A DNA stretch of 47,185 nt, taken from contig CAJCIC010000101.1 of the NCBI GenBank assembly GCA_903970185.1, forward strand, positions 1-47,185, in the 5' to 3' direction. The stretch's first letter is position 1. Each line of letters opens with the position of its first letter. This stretch comes from Gammaproteobacteria bacterium. GTDB lineage: Bacteria; Pseudomonadota; Gammaproteobacteria; Burkholderiales; Burkholderiaceae_D. Shown here piece by piece: positions 7,527 to 16,491 of this stretch. The notes beneath the pieces were generated by a model. It saw only the letters and a program-made list of their open reading frames with translations. It was not told the origin of the DNA and did no database searches. The translations under genes and the position numbers were made by a program.

Positions 7527-10500
7527 AGCGCTATACGGCAGGACGGAATTGCGTGCTTCGGGCGGCCTTCGCCTATTTACTTGTCACCGCGCTTTGCACG
7601 CCTGATGCCCGCGCACAGATTCGCACCGATGGCAGCCTTGGCCATCCGGCGCAGACGCTCACCGGCCCGAATTTTGTGATTCCGCAATCCCTCGGACTGG
7701 TTTCCGGGGCGAACCTTTTCCAGAGCTTTTCGACATTTAACCTGGCATCGGGCGAGGCCGCCTATTTCACGACGACAAGCGCGGGCATTGCCAATATCAT
7801 CAGTCGCATCACCGGCGGGTCGCCGTCGATCCTAAATGGCAACATCAATGTCCTTGCCGCAAGTGGCGCACCGAATTTCTTCTTTATCAATCCGTCCGGG
7901 GTCACCTTTGGCAATGGCGCCAGCATCAACGTGCCGGCCGGACTGCACGTGAGCACGGCGAGTTATCTCAAGTTTGCCGACGGCAACTTCTACTCCGATA
8001 CCGTCCACACCAGCACGTTTTCGACGCTCGCGCCCGAGGCCTTCGGTTTTCTTGGCACTTCGCGTGCGACCGTGTCCTTAAGTGACGGCTCGGCCTTGAT
8101 TCAAAGCAATGCCCCGGTCAGTGTTGTCGCTGGCGATGTCAGCGTCGATGACAGTGCCATTGGCACGTTTGGTACCGGTGACGTGCGCGTCGCCGCAGTT
8201 GGCATGGACCGGATCGAGGTTCCCTTAACGGGGGCATTGCCTTTGCTCCACGGTGACTTTCAGGTACTCGACGGGGCGGAGATTTTTTCGTCAGCAACGG
8301 CGCTAAACGGCGGCAACGTGCTGGTTTCGGCTGGCAACATCACCGTTGATGCCAAGGCAAGCCCCTATTTCACCGGCATCTATTCCGATGCCCCGCAAGG
8401 CAGCAGCGGTAATGCCGGTTCGGTGCAGATCCTCGCTGCTGGCACGCTTAGCATGAACAACGCCGGGGCGATTTCGGCCACGACTGAATCGAGTGGCAAC
8501 GTCGCTGGCATGAATGTCACTGTGGCAGGCAACATCGCGTTGCAAAACGGCGCGCAAATCTATTCATCGACGAGCTCGACCGGCAATACCGGCCCGATGC
8601 TGGTTTCAGCCGGTGGCCCGATCACGATGACAAGCCAGGCCGCAATCTCCGCGACGACGGCGGGCTCGGGCCTTTCGGGCCCGCTGCAGGTCGCAAGCGC
8701 CGCGACGTTGTCGCTCACGACAGGAGCAGAGATCTATGCAGCGTCCTACGGCACCGGCAACGCCGGCGATGTGCGCGTCCAGGCAGCAAGCATCCTGATT
8801 GACGGCGCGGGTGGCCAGGGCGCTACCGGCATTTTGGATTATGCGGCGAAAGGAGGCGGCTCGGGCAATGCCGGCGACCTCGATGTGACGGTGACAGGCA
8901 ATGCCACGCTCGCCGATGGCGCCTTCATCAACGCGGCAAGCTTTGGCCCAGGGAACGCCGGCAACATCAACCTGGTCGTGGGCGGCAATCTGCTTGTCGG
9001 CAGTACGAGCTTGATCGGCGCTGACGCATTGTCGAGCGGTGCTGCTGGCACTGTTGCCGTAAGCGCCGCAAATGTGACTCTGACCGGAAGCCAGACCGGT
9101 GTCACCGGTATCGGTAGCAGTTCGCAACACCTGCAATCCGGCCCGGCAGGCGCGGTTTCGGTGTCCACGCCTGGAGCACTGACGATCACAAATGGCGCAT
9201 CGATCACGACATCTTCGAGCTCCGAATTTGACGCTGGCGCAGTCAAGATCAGTGCCGGCTCGGTTTACATGAGCGCCGATGGCAACGCCATCTTTGAGAC
9301 TGGCATTAGCGCCGATGCCCTCGGTGGCAACGGTAACGCGGGCAGCATCGACGTGGCGGTAGCGGGCAGCATGATCGTGCGCGACGGTGCTGACATCCTT
9401 GCCAATTCCGATTTTTCGTCAGGAAATTCCGGCCAGATCAAGATCACGGCAGGTTCGCTCAAGATTGATGGCGCGGGAACCACTGCGCAGATCTCCAGTG
9501 ACATGCTTTCGCTGAATCCCAACGGCAGGGGCGGTGACGTTGAGGTCAATGTTTCCGGACCGCTGACGATTCTGGGCGCGGGCTCGATATCTGCCGACAC
9601 CTATGTCTATGGCAGCGCAGGCTCGGTTGCCGTGGCGGCGCAAGACATCACGCTCAATGGCCAAGATACAGTCATTGGGGCTGCGATATCGAGCACGTCG
9701 CACTCGACGTTTGCGGGAGCGAATTCCGCCGGCAGCGTTGCGGTCAACTCGCCTGGCACCATCGTGCTCATGGACAATGGTTCGATCTCATCCAGTACGC
9801 GCGAGGTAGGTAGTGCAGGGCTTGTCAGCGTTGCGGCCAACGACATCGATATCACCGGATTCTTAAGCGGGATTTACGCCGAGGTTTTGTCAGGATCGGG
9901 AGTTGCGGGAAGCGTAATGGTCACGGCGGGCAACTCGATTACGCTTTCCGATCTGGCCGAGATATCGATTGCCAGCGCCGCAACTGCAACTCCGCCAAAT
10001 ACCGTGCCGGCGCTGCTTAGCATCTCGGCCCCGAATATCATGCTGTCCAAGGGGGCGGCGATCAATGCGCTTGCGCTTGGCAATGCGCCGGCAAGCGACA
10101 TTCTGATCAAGTTCAGCCAGGACCTGATCCTTGATCCCAGCGCGATTTCGACGCAGTCGGTGAGCGGCAATGGCGGCTCGATCACGATTCAGGGTGGGCA
10201 ACTGCTCGAGCTCGATCGCTCGCATATTACGACTTCAGTCTCGGGTCCCTCGGGCAATGGCGGCGACATCTCGATCAGGAGTACCGCGCTTGTGCTTGAC
10301 TCGGGGTCGATTCAGGCCAATACGGTGGCCGCCAACGCCAATGGTGGCAATGTCTCGATCAACGTCGATGCGCTGGTTCCAAGCGGCAGCACGCTTTTTG
10401 TCGGCGGCGACACGCCCTATCCGTTCTTGCCCTATGTCTTTGGTTTTAACGTGATCCAGGCGGCGGCGCCAACCGGCCTTAGCGGCACCATCAATATCAG

Positions 10501-10747
10501 CAGTCCTGCTCTTGATCTCTCCAGCAGCCTGTCGGCCCTCGCCGAAAAACTTCTGACTGACACAGGGCTTGGCCGCGATCGTTGCCATGGCGCTTTAGGC
10601 AGCTCGCTCGCGCAAGGCGGCAGGGGCGGATTCGCGCCATCGGCGCGCGAGTTGGCCAGAGCCGACGGCCAGATCAATCAGGCTGCCGTGGCGCGCCTTG
10701 ACAAGGCGCTCCAGCTTGCGGCCTTCAGTGGCAATTGCGTCCATTGA
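7523..10747 (+). CDS. TpsA-type filamentous haemagglutinin-like exoprotein
   Basis: A 1074-residue secreted protein. Translation starts at TTG 7523, which overlaps the CHAT stop (TTGA), with AGGA 8 bases upstream. After a signal peptide (to about residue 32, DARAQI) comes the TPS secretion domain (about 33-270) with the FFINPSGVTFG motif at residues about 120-130, which is recognised by the POTRA domains of TpsB. Residues about 270-980 are a right-handed beta-helix made of degenerate repeats of the type GNAG-[DS]-V-x-V followed by an L-x-I/L-x-x-GA-x-I strand. The C-terminus has a Cys, GSS and GRGG pattern followed by a second Cys, as in many cyanobacterial TpsA proteins. It is probably a surface adhesin or matrix protein. 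No toxin domain or RGD motif was seen. Confidence 0.92.
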   Translation: MKRYTAGRNCVLRAAFAYLLVTALCTPDARAQIRTDGSLGHPAQTLTGPNFVIPQSLGLVSGANLFQSFSTFNLASGEAAYFTTTSAGIANIISRITGGSPSILNGNINVLAASGAPNFFFINPSGVTFGNGASINVPAGLHVSTASYLKFADGNFYSDTVHTSTFSTLAPEAFGFLGTSRATVSLSDGSALIQSNAPVSVVAGDVSVDDSAIGTFGTGDVRVAAVGMDRIEVPLTGALPLLHGDFQVLDGAEIFSSATALNGGNVLVSAGNITVDAKASPYFTGIYSDAPQGSSGNAGSVQILAAGTLSMNNAGAISATTESSGNVAGMNVTVAGNIALQNGAQIYSSTSSTGNTGPMLVSAGGPITMTSQAAISATTAGSGLSGPLQVASAATLSLTTGAEIYAASYGTGNAGDVRVQAASILIDGAGGQGATGILDYAAKGGGSGNAGDLDVTVTGNATLADGAFINAASFGPGNAGNINLVVGGNLLVGSTSLIGADALSSGAAGTVAVSAANVTLTGSQTGVTGIGSSSQHLQSGPAGAVSVSTPGALTITNGASITTSSSSEFDAGAVKISAGSVYMSADGNAIFETGISADALGGNGNAGSIDVAVAGSMIVRDGADILANSDFSSGNSGQIKITAGSLKIDGAGTTAQISSDMLSLNPNGRGGDVEVNVSGPLTILGAGSISADTYVYGSAGSVAVAAQDITLNGQDTVIGAAISSTSHSTFAGANSAGSVAVNSPGTIVLMDNGSISSSTREVGSAGLVSVAANDIDITGFLSGIYAEVLSGSGVAGSVMVTAGNSITLSDLAEISIASAATATPPNTVPALLSISAPNIMLSKGAAINALALGNAPASDILIKFSQDLILDPSAISTQSVSGNGGSITIQGGQLLELDRSHITTSVSGPSGNGGDISIRSTALVLDSGSIQANTVAANANGGNVSINVDALVPSGSTLFVGGDTPYPFLPYVFGFNVIQAAAPTGLSGTINISSPALDLSSSLSALAEKLLTDTGLGRDRCHGALGSSLAQGGRGGFAPSARELARADGQINQAAVARLDKALQLAAFSGNCVH

Positions 10748-12453
10748 AAGTGGGCGTGACGTGCAAACAGAAGGGATGGCGCCTCCTTCTTCTTGGCGCG
10801 ACGTTGCTTTTCTCGAATACGCAGGCGCAAGACGCAAGCCAACACTTGAACGAAGCGCCTCCCCCCGCAGTTCCATTCTTGCCGGCAAAACCGGACGGCA
10901 CCTTCACGCTTCCGCCCGTGGCGAGCCCGGTCGCGCCCGACGCGGACCAGCCCGGTGCCACACTGCGCATCGAGCGCATCGAGTTCAAGGGCAATACCAG
11001 GATCGCCACGGCAAAGCTGAACGACATCGTTGCACCGTTCGTGGGCCGCCCGGTATCGGGCGCTGATATCGAGCTTTTGCGCGAGAAAATCACGCAGTGC
11101 TATGTCGATGCCGGCTATATCAACTCCGGCGCGCTGCTCGAAGAAAATGCCTATCGTGCTGGCGTGCTGACCTTCACTATCGTCGAGGGACGCCTCGCCG
11201 ATATCCGCATTGCCGGGCTTGGCGGGCTTACGCCTCGCTACGTCACAAGCCGGCTTGAGCCTTCCGACGGCATCCTTAACATCGACGTGCTGCGCGAACG
11301 CTTCCAGATGCTCTTGGCCGACCCGCTCCTCGCCCAGATGAATGCCCGCGTTGTGCCTGGCGATGCGCTTGGCGAAGCCGACCTCGAACTGGACATGGTG
11401 CGGGCGCCGCCCTACCAGCTCACCGCTTACTTCAACAACTACCGGCCGCCCTCGATTGGCGCTGAGGCGCTGGGTCTGCGCGGCACCGTGCGTGACCTGA
11501 CCGGGCAGGGCGATCAGCTCGATCTGACGCTCGAGACGCCGCTTGACGGCGGCGGGCTCGTCAATACCAGCGTTCACTGGCGCATGCCGATCATTCAGCC
11601 TGGCACCTTTCTTCTCATCCAGTACGACCATGGTCTTTCTGCCGTGACCGAGGAGCCGGTCGATGTACTGGATGTGCGCAGCGTCCTTGTCAGCAAGGGC
11701 ATCGGTCTTGAGCAGACCCTTTATGACAGCTTGCAGCAGCATCTGGGCATCTCGCTCGTGCGCGCCGCACGCGAGAACCGGACGACGCTTTTGGGCCAGC
11801 CGTTTTCCTTCATTCCGGGCGAGCCCGACGGCGACACGGTGGCTCCCGTATGGCGCTTTGTGCAGGACTATTCGTGGCGGACCACGACCGACGTCGTGGC
11901 CTTGCGTTCGACCTTTAGTTATGTCACCGATAACCAGGGCGAAGCTCCCGGACTGCCAACGACGCTCGGGCCTGCGAGTTCGTATTCGATCTGGCTCGGC
12001 CAAATGCAGTATGCGCGGCAGATTCTCGATAACGGGGCTGAACTCGTGCTCAGGGGAGTCGTGCAGGCCACCCGCAGCCACCTGCTGCCGCTTGACGCGA
12101 TGACCATTGGCGGTGACGCGAGCGTGCGCGGCTACCGCGAGAACCAGCTTCTTGCCGATACGGGCCAGGTCGTGAATGTCGAATTCCACTACCCGCTGCT
12201 TAACGCCAGTTCTTCGGGCGTTGGCGTCTCGCTGATCCCGTTTTCCGACGTCGGCCACGGCCGCATCATTGGCCAGGGATCGGCTACGCTGTCCTCGCTT
12301 GGGCTTGGCGCCGAGGCGCTGTGGCACGGCGTGCAGTTCGACGTCTCGAAGGCCTATCGTCTGGACTACCCCAGTTCTCTGGTCGCCGGTCACGGCAACC
12401 TTCAGGACCGCGGTATCTATTTCCAGCTGCAATACACTGTCTTTGCCAATTGA
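10744..12453 (+). CDS. TpsB/FhaC/ShlB-family outer-membrane transporter
   Basis: A 569-residue Omp85-superfamily protein that exports the adjacent TpsA. The start chosen is TTG 10744, overlapping the tpsA stop as TTGA, the same arrangement as at the previous junction. GTG codons at 10750 and 10756 are alternatives, and no clear ribosome site is seen. A signal peptide (to about residue 30, SNTQAQ) is followed by a proline-rich stretch and POTRA-1 (LRIERIEFKGNTRI to VEGRLADIRI). POTRA-2 follows, ending LELDMVRAPP, and then a 16-strand barrel. The barrel contains the conserved L6 motif as SVRGYREN and ends in aromatic-rich strands (FQLQYTVFAN). The gene ends 9 bases before the convergent DUF3047 gene. 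Confidence 0.92.
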   Translation: MKVGVTCKQKGWRLLLLGATLLFSNTQAQDASQHLNEAPPPAVPFLPAKPDGTFTLPPVASPVAPDADQPGATLRIERIEFKGNTRIATAKLNDIVAPFVGRPVSGADIELLREKITQCYVDAGYINSGALLEENAYRAGVLTFTIVEGRLADIRIAGLGGLTPRYVTSRLEPSDGILNIDVLRERFQMLLADPLLAQMNARVVPGDALGEADLELDMVRAPPYQLTAYFNNYRPPSIGAEALGLRGTVRDLTGQGDQLDLTLETPLDGGGLVNTSVHWRMPIIQPGTFLLIQYDHGLSAVTEEPVDVLDVRSVLVSKGIGLEQTLYDSLQQHLGISLVRAARENRTTLLGQPFSFIPGEPDGDTVAPVWRFVQDYSWRTTTDVVALRSTFSYVTDNQGEAPGLPTTLGPASSYSIWLGQMQYARQILDNGAELVLRGVVQATRSHLLPLDAMTIGGDASVRGYRENQLLADTGQVVNVEFHYPLLNASSSGVGVSLIPFSDVGHGRIIGQGSATLSSLGLGAEALWHGVQFDVSKAYRLDYPSSLVAGHGNLQDRGIYFQLQYTVFAN

Positions 12454-12462
12454 GGGGAAGCG

Positions 12463-13266
12463 TTAGTCGCGCAGGTGCAAGTCGGTGATGTAGGCTTCCG
12501 ATAGCACCTGGGTATTATCGCTGTCCGCGCCGATGGCGACACCGACAATGGGGGGCATATCGTCTGGCGCGCTCGGATGAAATTCGGGGCCGAAGGTGCG
12601 CCAGAAATCGGGCGCGACCTGGCGCGAAGCCGCCAGCCAGTCGTTCAGGTGCGTCTCGCCGCTCTCGATTACGATGTAGCGGATGCGCGACGTGAAGGCG
12701 TTGACGAGTGCCGTGCCGACCGGAAGGCTGTGGTCCCAGACGTAGCAAAGCGTTGCCGCCGGCACCGGTGCACCGGTCTCTGAGCGGGCGAGGCGCAACT
12801 CGGCACGCTCACCAAAGGGCAGGGTCGAGATGTCATAGTCGAACATGACGCAGACTTTGGCAGGCGCGTCGTCGCCGTTCTTGGTTCTCAGGTTGGCCAG
12901 TAGATTGGGCCGCTGCAGGAGCCATCTCCAGGAGAGCGTCGTGTCATTGGTCAGGATCTTCTTGCCAAAGGTCGCAAGGTTGCCATAGCTGTGATCTGCG
13001 ATGAGCGCCATGGCCGAGAAGTCCCCGATCTTGACGACGGAAAAGCGCGTTTCGGGCTTGGTCTGGTGCGGCAGGCCAACGAACTGCCACGGTCGTTGCG
13101 GCTTGCCTTCGGGCTCATCGGAGATTGACGGCACGACAAGCGGGCCTTCTTCTTCTGCTGCATAAAGAAGGTGAGGGGCAAGGAGGAGTAGACCGAGTCC
13201 GAGAGGAAGCGCTCGCAAAAGCAAAGCCGTCGCTGCGCAAGCTTTGGGCATGTTCAGGATCGGCAT
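12463..13266 (-). CDS. Exported DUF3047 protein
   Basis: About 267 residues, with a hydrophobic signal sequence (ALLLRALPLGLGLLLLAPHLLYAA). The DUF3047 core is visible as LSWRWLLQRP, followed by KNGDDAPAKVCVMFDYD and later TLCYVWDH. Members are secreted proteins of unknown function, perhaps ligand-binding. The start is uncertain because a 15-bp tandem repeat duplicates the start region and gives ATG codons at both 13266 and 13251; a TTG at 13296 is also in frame. None has a good ribosome site. It converges on tpsB and is probably not part of that operon. Confidence 0.8.
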   Translation of the reverse strand: MPILNMPKACAATALLLRALPLGLGLLLLAPHLLYAAEEEGPLVVPSISDEPEGKPQRPWQFVGLPHQTKPETRFSVVKIGDFSAMALIADHSYGNLATFGKKILTNDTTLSWRWLLQRPNLLANLRTKNGDDAPAKVCVMFDYDISTLPFGERAELRLARSETGAPVPAATLCYVWDHSLPVGTALVNAFTSRIRYIVIESGETHLNDWLAASRQVAPDFWRTFGPEFHPSAPDDMPPIVGVAIGADSDNTQVLSEAYITDLHLRD

Positions 13267-13276
13267 GTTCAGGATC
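13247..13276 (-). repeat. 15-bp perfect tandem duplication at a gene start
   Basis: The unit GGCATGTTCAGGATC occurs twice head to tail (13247-13261 and 13262-13276 on the plus strand). In the DUF3047 gene it encodes the pentapeptide repeat ILNMP-ILNMP and duplicates the probable start codon. Being in frame, it leaves the gene intact. Confidence 0.95.
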
Positions 13277-13467
13277 GACAAGAGAAGGTCTCGCAACTCA
13301 CGGAATTGCAGGCACGTCGCATCGTACAGTCATTTCGCCGTCCGATGGGTTGTCGCCCGGTCGCGGGTTTTGACGTTTCATGCCTGTTTTCTTGCAGTTG
13401 ATCCGTGATCGATTGACGCACCATTGCCAACGTTTTTATGCTTGTCGAATTGAAACAGGGTGAAAAA

Positions 13468-14010
13468 ATGAAGCGAAATCGCGCGGCTTTGACAACGGGG
13501 GCCTTGGTGCTGGCGCTGGTCTTGCCCGGCCAGCTCTTCGCCGCCCCGCCGGATTCTTCAGGGGATTTCAAGGCCGGCATCGATATCCGCCAGCAGGTGG
13601 CTCCAAAGGATGTTGGCTTGCCCGTCTATCCTGGCGCCACCATTGTTCGTGACGACGATGACGACAATTCGTCGATCGCGTTTTCGCTCGCTTTCGGTGC
13701 CTTCGGCCTTAAGATCGCGGCGATCACGTATGCAAGCGCCGATCGCATCGATGCCATCGTCAATTATTATCGGGATGCCCTCGCGATCTACGGCCCGGTG
13801 CTGGATTGCAGCGACAATAGGGCAGGGCACCCGCATGAAAAACATACCAAGAATGACACCATCCAGTGCGAGGACGACCACCCCGATACACCCACCGGTC
13901 GCCTCCTCAAGTCGGGCACCAAGACCAACCAGTACGTCTTCGAGATCAACCCGCACGGCAGCGAAAATCACTTCAGCCTGGTTCACCTGCACGTGAGGGA
14001 CGATCAGTAG
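13468..14010 (+). CDS. Exported protein of unknown family
   Basis: A 180-residue protein beginning at ATG 13468 (AGGGTG just upstream) with a signal peptide to about residue 26 (QLFAAPP). The mature part has the pattern GLPVYPGATIV, an acidic run (DDDDDN), then a strand-helix unit (ITYASADRIDAIVNYYRDALAIYG) and a Cys pair (VLDC and IQCEDD). Small exported proteins with a VYPGA motif followed by a V-x-x-YY/FYR helix recur in proteobacteria, but I cannot assign a named function. It is divergent from the DUF3047 gene. Confidence 0.7.
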   Translation: MKRNRAALTTGALVLALVLPGQLFAAPPDSSGDFKAGIDIRQQVAPKDVGLPVYPGATIVRDDDDDNSSIAFSLAFGAFGLKIAAITYASADRIDAIVNYYRDALAIYGPVLDCSDNRAGHPHEKHTKNDTIQCEDDHPDTPTGRLLKSGTKTNQYVFEINPHGSENHFSLVHLHVRDDQ

Positions 14011-14032
14011 CAGACGTGAGCCCGCCAGCAGA

Positions 14033-14058
14033 CCGGGGTGCGTGATCGCTTGCCCCGG
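14033..14058 (+). terminator. Possible terminator-like hairpin without a T-run
   Basis: CCGGGG (14033-14038) pairs with CCCCGG (14053-14058), and GCG/CGC pair inside around a TGAT loop. It lies just after the stop at 14010 and before the Liv operon. No T-tract follows, so intrinsic termination is doubtful. Confidence 0.35.
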
Positions 14059-14266
14059 CAGCAGGGTCGTCGGGGTTTGCGCGCGGCAATTCAGGACCAG
14101 CATCCTTTGTTGCGTCGCACCATGGCCTCTTATGGTTTTCCCCCCGTTGCTTCGTCGGTTTTATAGTGCAATGCTTGCGCGCTGTGCCAAGGAGGCAGAC
14201 AGCGCGGTGTGCGCGTACTGTCCTTGACCACGCGTTTGCATCGAACAGTTCAACGACGGAGACACT

Positions 14267-15517
14267 ATGAAAAATTCCAGGGCGATCAATCCCTCACACT
14301 GGGCTATCCATTCGATGGGCGCATGTGTCCTCGCGGCGCTGGCCGTGGCTGCCCATGCCGCAGATCCGATCCGAATCGGGGTGATCGCGGAGTCCCAGGC
14401 GATCGCGGGCGCGTCAATCCCGCAGGCGGCGCAGATGGCGGCCGATGAAATCAACGCCGCCGGTGGCATTGGCGGTCGCAAGGTCGAAATCATTTCGTAT
14501 GACAACAAGAGTTCCGCGACCGATTCGGTCAATGCATTCCAGCGCGCAGTCAACGAGGATCACGTCAATGCCGTGATCGCAAGCTACATCAGCGAGGTCG
14601 TGCTCGCGCTTGAGCCCTGGGCCGCGCGCCTGAAGACGGTGATGATCACGCCAGGTGCTGCGAGCAACGAAATCAGCAAGGCGGTGCATGCCGACTACGA
14701 GCGCAACAAGTACACCTTTCATGGCTACCTGACGTCCGCGGCACTGTCGCAGGAAGTCTGCGATGCCGCCAAGGAGCTGATGGTCACAGGCTACGGCATG
14801 AAGTCCAGCGTGATCATGAGCGAGGATGCGGCCTGGACCAAGCCGCTTGACGAGGGCTACGAGGATTGCCTTCCCAAGTCCGGCCTGAAGGTCCTCGATC
14901 ACGTGCGCTTCTCTCCCGATACCACCGACTTCACACCGATCTTCAACAAGATCGAGGCGGATAAGCCAGATGTCATCATCACCGGTATCTCGCACGTTGG
15001 CGTGCAGCCCACCGTGCAGTGGAAGAGCCAGCAGGTGCCGTTGCCAATGTTTGGCATCTCCTCGCAGGCGACTAACAGCACGTTCTGGAAAGATACCAAC
15101 GGCTCGGCTGACGGCGTGCTCTATCAGGCGGTATCGGCATCAGACGTGGCGGTGACGCCAAAGACCATTCCGTTCGCCGAAAATTTCAAGAAGCGCTTTG
15201 GCAACTATCCCTCGTATTGCGGATACACCGCGTATGACGAGGTCTACTACATCGCCGATGCGGTCAAGCGCGCGGGCTCGACCGATTCGGACAAGCTGGT
15301 CACGGCGCTTGAGGCAACAGACTGGATCGGCACCGTCGGCCGCGTGCAGTTCTACGGCCGCAGCGACCCGTATACGCATTCGATCAAATACGGCAAGGAC
15401 TTGAGCGGGCTCATGCTGCAATGGCAAAACGGCAAGCAGGTCACGGTCTGGCCCACTGCGCTTGCAACCGGCAAGTTGGCGTTCCCGGCGTTTCTCAAGG
15501 TCAGCGCGGCGAATTGA
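14267..15517 (+). CDS. LivK/LivJ-type ABC substrate-binding protein
   Basis: A 416-residue periplasmic binding protein with a signal peptide ending AAHAADP at about residue 32 and the type I fold of the Leu/Ile/Val family. IRIGVIAESQAIAG opens lobe 1, QMAADEINAAGGIGGRKVEIISYDNKS follows, and the hinge and C-terminal regions are complete. The ATG at 14267 has GGAG at proper spacing. It is the first gene of a four-gene importer operon (binding protein, two permeases, fused ATPase). The family binds branched-chain amino acids, but also amides, urea and aromatic acids, so the ligand is open. A T-rich 85-base gap separates it from the permease, as is common where the binding protein is made in excess. 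Confidence 0.92.
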   Translation: MKNSRAINPSHWAIHSMGACVLAALAVAAHAADPIRIGVIAESQAIAGASIPQAAQMAADEINAAGGIGGRKVEIISYDNKSSATDSVNAFQRAVNEDHVNAVIASYISEVVLALEPWAARLKTVMITPGAASNEISKAVHADYERNKYTFHGYLTSAALSQEVCDAAKELMVTGYGMKSSVIMSEDAAWTKPLDEGYEDCLPKSGLKVLDHVRFSPDTTDFTPIFNKIEADKPDVIITGISHVGVQPTVQWKSQQVPLPMFGISSQATNSTFWKDTNGSADGVLYQAVSASDVAVTPKTIPFAENFKKRFGNYPSYCGYTAYDEVYYIADAVKRAGSTDSDKLVTALEATDWIGTVGRVQFYGRSDPYTHSIKYGKDLSGLMLQWQNGKQVTVWPTALATGKLAFPAFLKVSAAN

Positions 15518-15602
15518 GATTTTTTTCATGGAGCTGCCAGGCGCGTTTCGCCCGCGACGTGCCTGACGCTGTCTGATCGAAAGTATTTTCGCCGGGCCCC
15601 TC

Positions 15603-16478
15603 GTGATCGCACTGCAAATCCTGTTCGCCGGTTTCGCCATCAGCGCCCTGTATGCCCTGGGCGCGACCGGCTTCACGCTGATCTTTGGCGTGTCGGGCGT
15701 ACTTAACCTGTCGCACGGGGCACTGCTTGTCCTCGCGGCGGTGATCGCATGGGACATGACGGCGAATTTCGGGCTTGGCAGCCTGGCCGGTGCCCTGATC
15801 GGCGTTCTGGCCTGTGCGATTGCCACCCTTGTCACCTACTTTGCCGTGGTGCGGCCGCTGCAGCTCACGCGCAAGGTCGCCAACGAGGAACGCGAGATCT
15901 TCGTCCTTACCGGAACGCTGCTGTGGGGCATCCTGATCCAGGAACTGGTCTCGTATTTTTTCACCAATAACGCCAAGTCGGTGGCGCCCCTGTTTGAAGG
16001 CGTGATCCCGGTCCTTGGCGTGCGCATTCCATCGAACCAGATCTTCACTGCGGTGATCTGCTGGGTTGTCATCGGGCTGTTGTGGCTGCTTGTCAATCGC
16101 ACCACGCTTGGCAAGGTCGTGCTCGCCGCATCGATGAACGCCCGCGGCGTCACCTTGCTTGGCTTTGAGCTGTCGCGAATCTACGTCGTAGTCTGGGTCA
16201 TCTATGGCGTTCTCGCCGGCATCGCGGGCGCGCTTTTGGGCATGTTCCTGGGGGTCAGTTCCTATAGCGTCGGCCCGCTCATGGCCAGTGCGTTTACCAT
16301 CGTTGTCTTAGGCGGCTTGGGCAGCATCTCCGGATCCCTGATTGCGGCCTATGTCGTGGGCTATCTCGAAACATTGACGGCCTACCTCGTCTCGCCGGCC
16401 TATCGCTCGATCCCCTCGCTCGTCTTGCTCGTGATCGTGATGTACGTGCGCCCGCAAGGCTTCCTGGGTCGGCGCTAG
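15603..16478 (+). CDS. LivH-type ABC transporter permease
   Basis: A 291-residue inner-membrane protein with about eight hydrophobic segments. It shows the family pattern GLTLIFGVSGVLNLSHGA-like near residues 20-40 (here TGFTLIFGVSGVLNLSHG) and a C-terminal GGLGSISGSLIAAYVVG loop that contacts the ATPase. It starts at GTG 15603 with no convincing ribosome site, so some coupling to upstream translation or a weak start is likely. LivM follows after 13 bases. It forms the membrane pore together with LivM. Confidence 0.92.
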   Translation: MIALQILFAGFAISALYALGATGFTLIFGVSGVLNLSHGALLVLAAVIAWDMTANFGLGSLAGALIGVLACAIATLVTYFAVVRPLQLTRKVANEEREIFVLTGTLLWGILIQELVSYFFTNNAKSVAPLFEGVIPVLGVRIPSNQIFTAVICWVVIGLLWLLVNRTTLGKVVLAASMNARGVTLLGFELSRIYVVVWVIYGVLAGIAGALLGMFLGVSSYSVGPLMASAFTIVVLGGLGSISGSLIAAYVVGYLETLTAYLVSPAYRSIPSLVLLVIVMYVRPQGFLGRR

Positions 16479-16491
16479 GCGTATCGTCATC

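Noticed and set aside
8380..10370. Repeated GNAG/GNGG-type stretches as a DNA repeat array or CRISPR
   Set aside because: The repetition is at protein level (beta-helix coils of TpsA). DNA units are divergent and irregular, without constant repeats and spacers.
10678..12432. Long open frame (584 codons) on the minus strand opposite tpsB
   Set aside because: It is the mirror of tpsB in high-GC DNA. It shows no domain, signal peptide or ribosome site, while the plus strand has full POTRA and barrel features.
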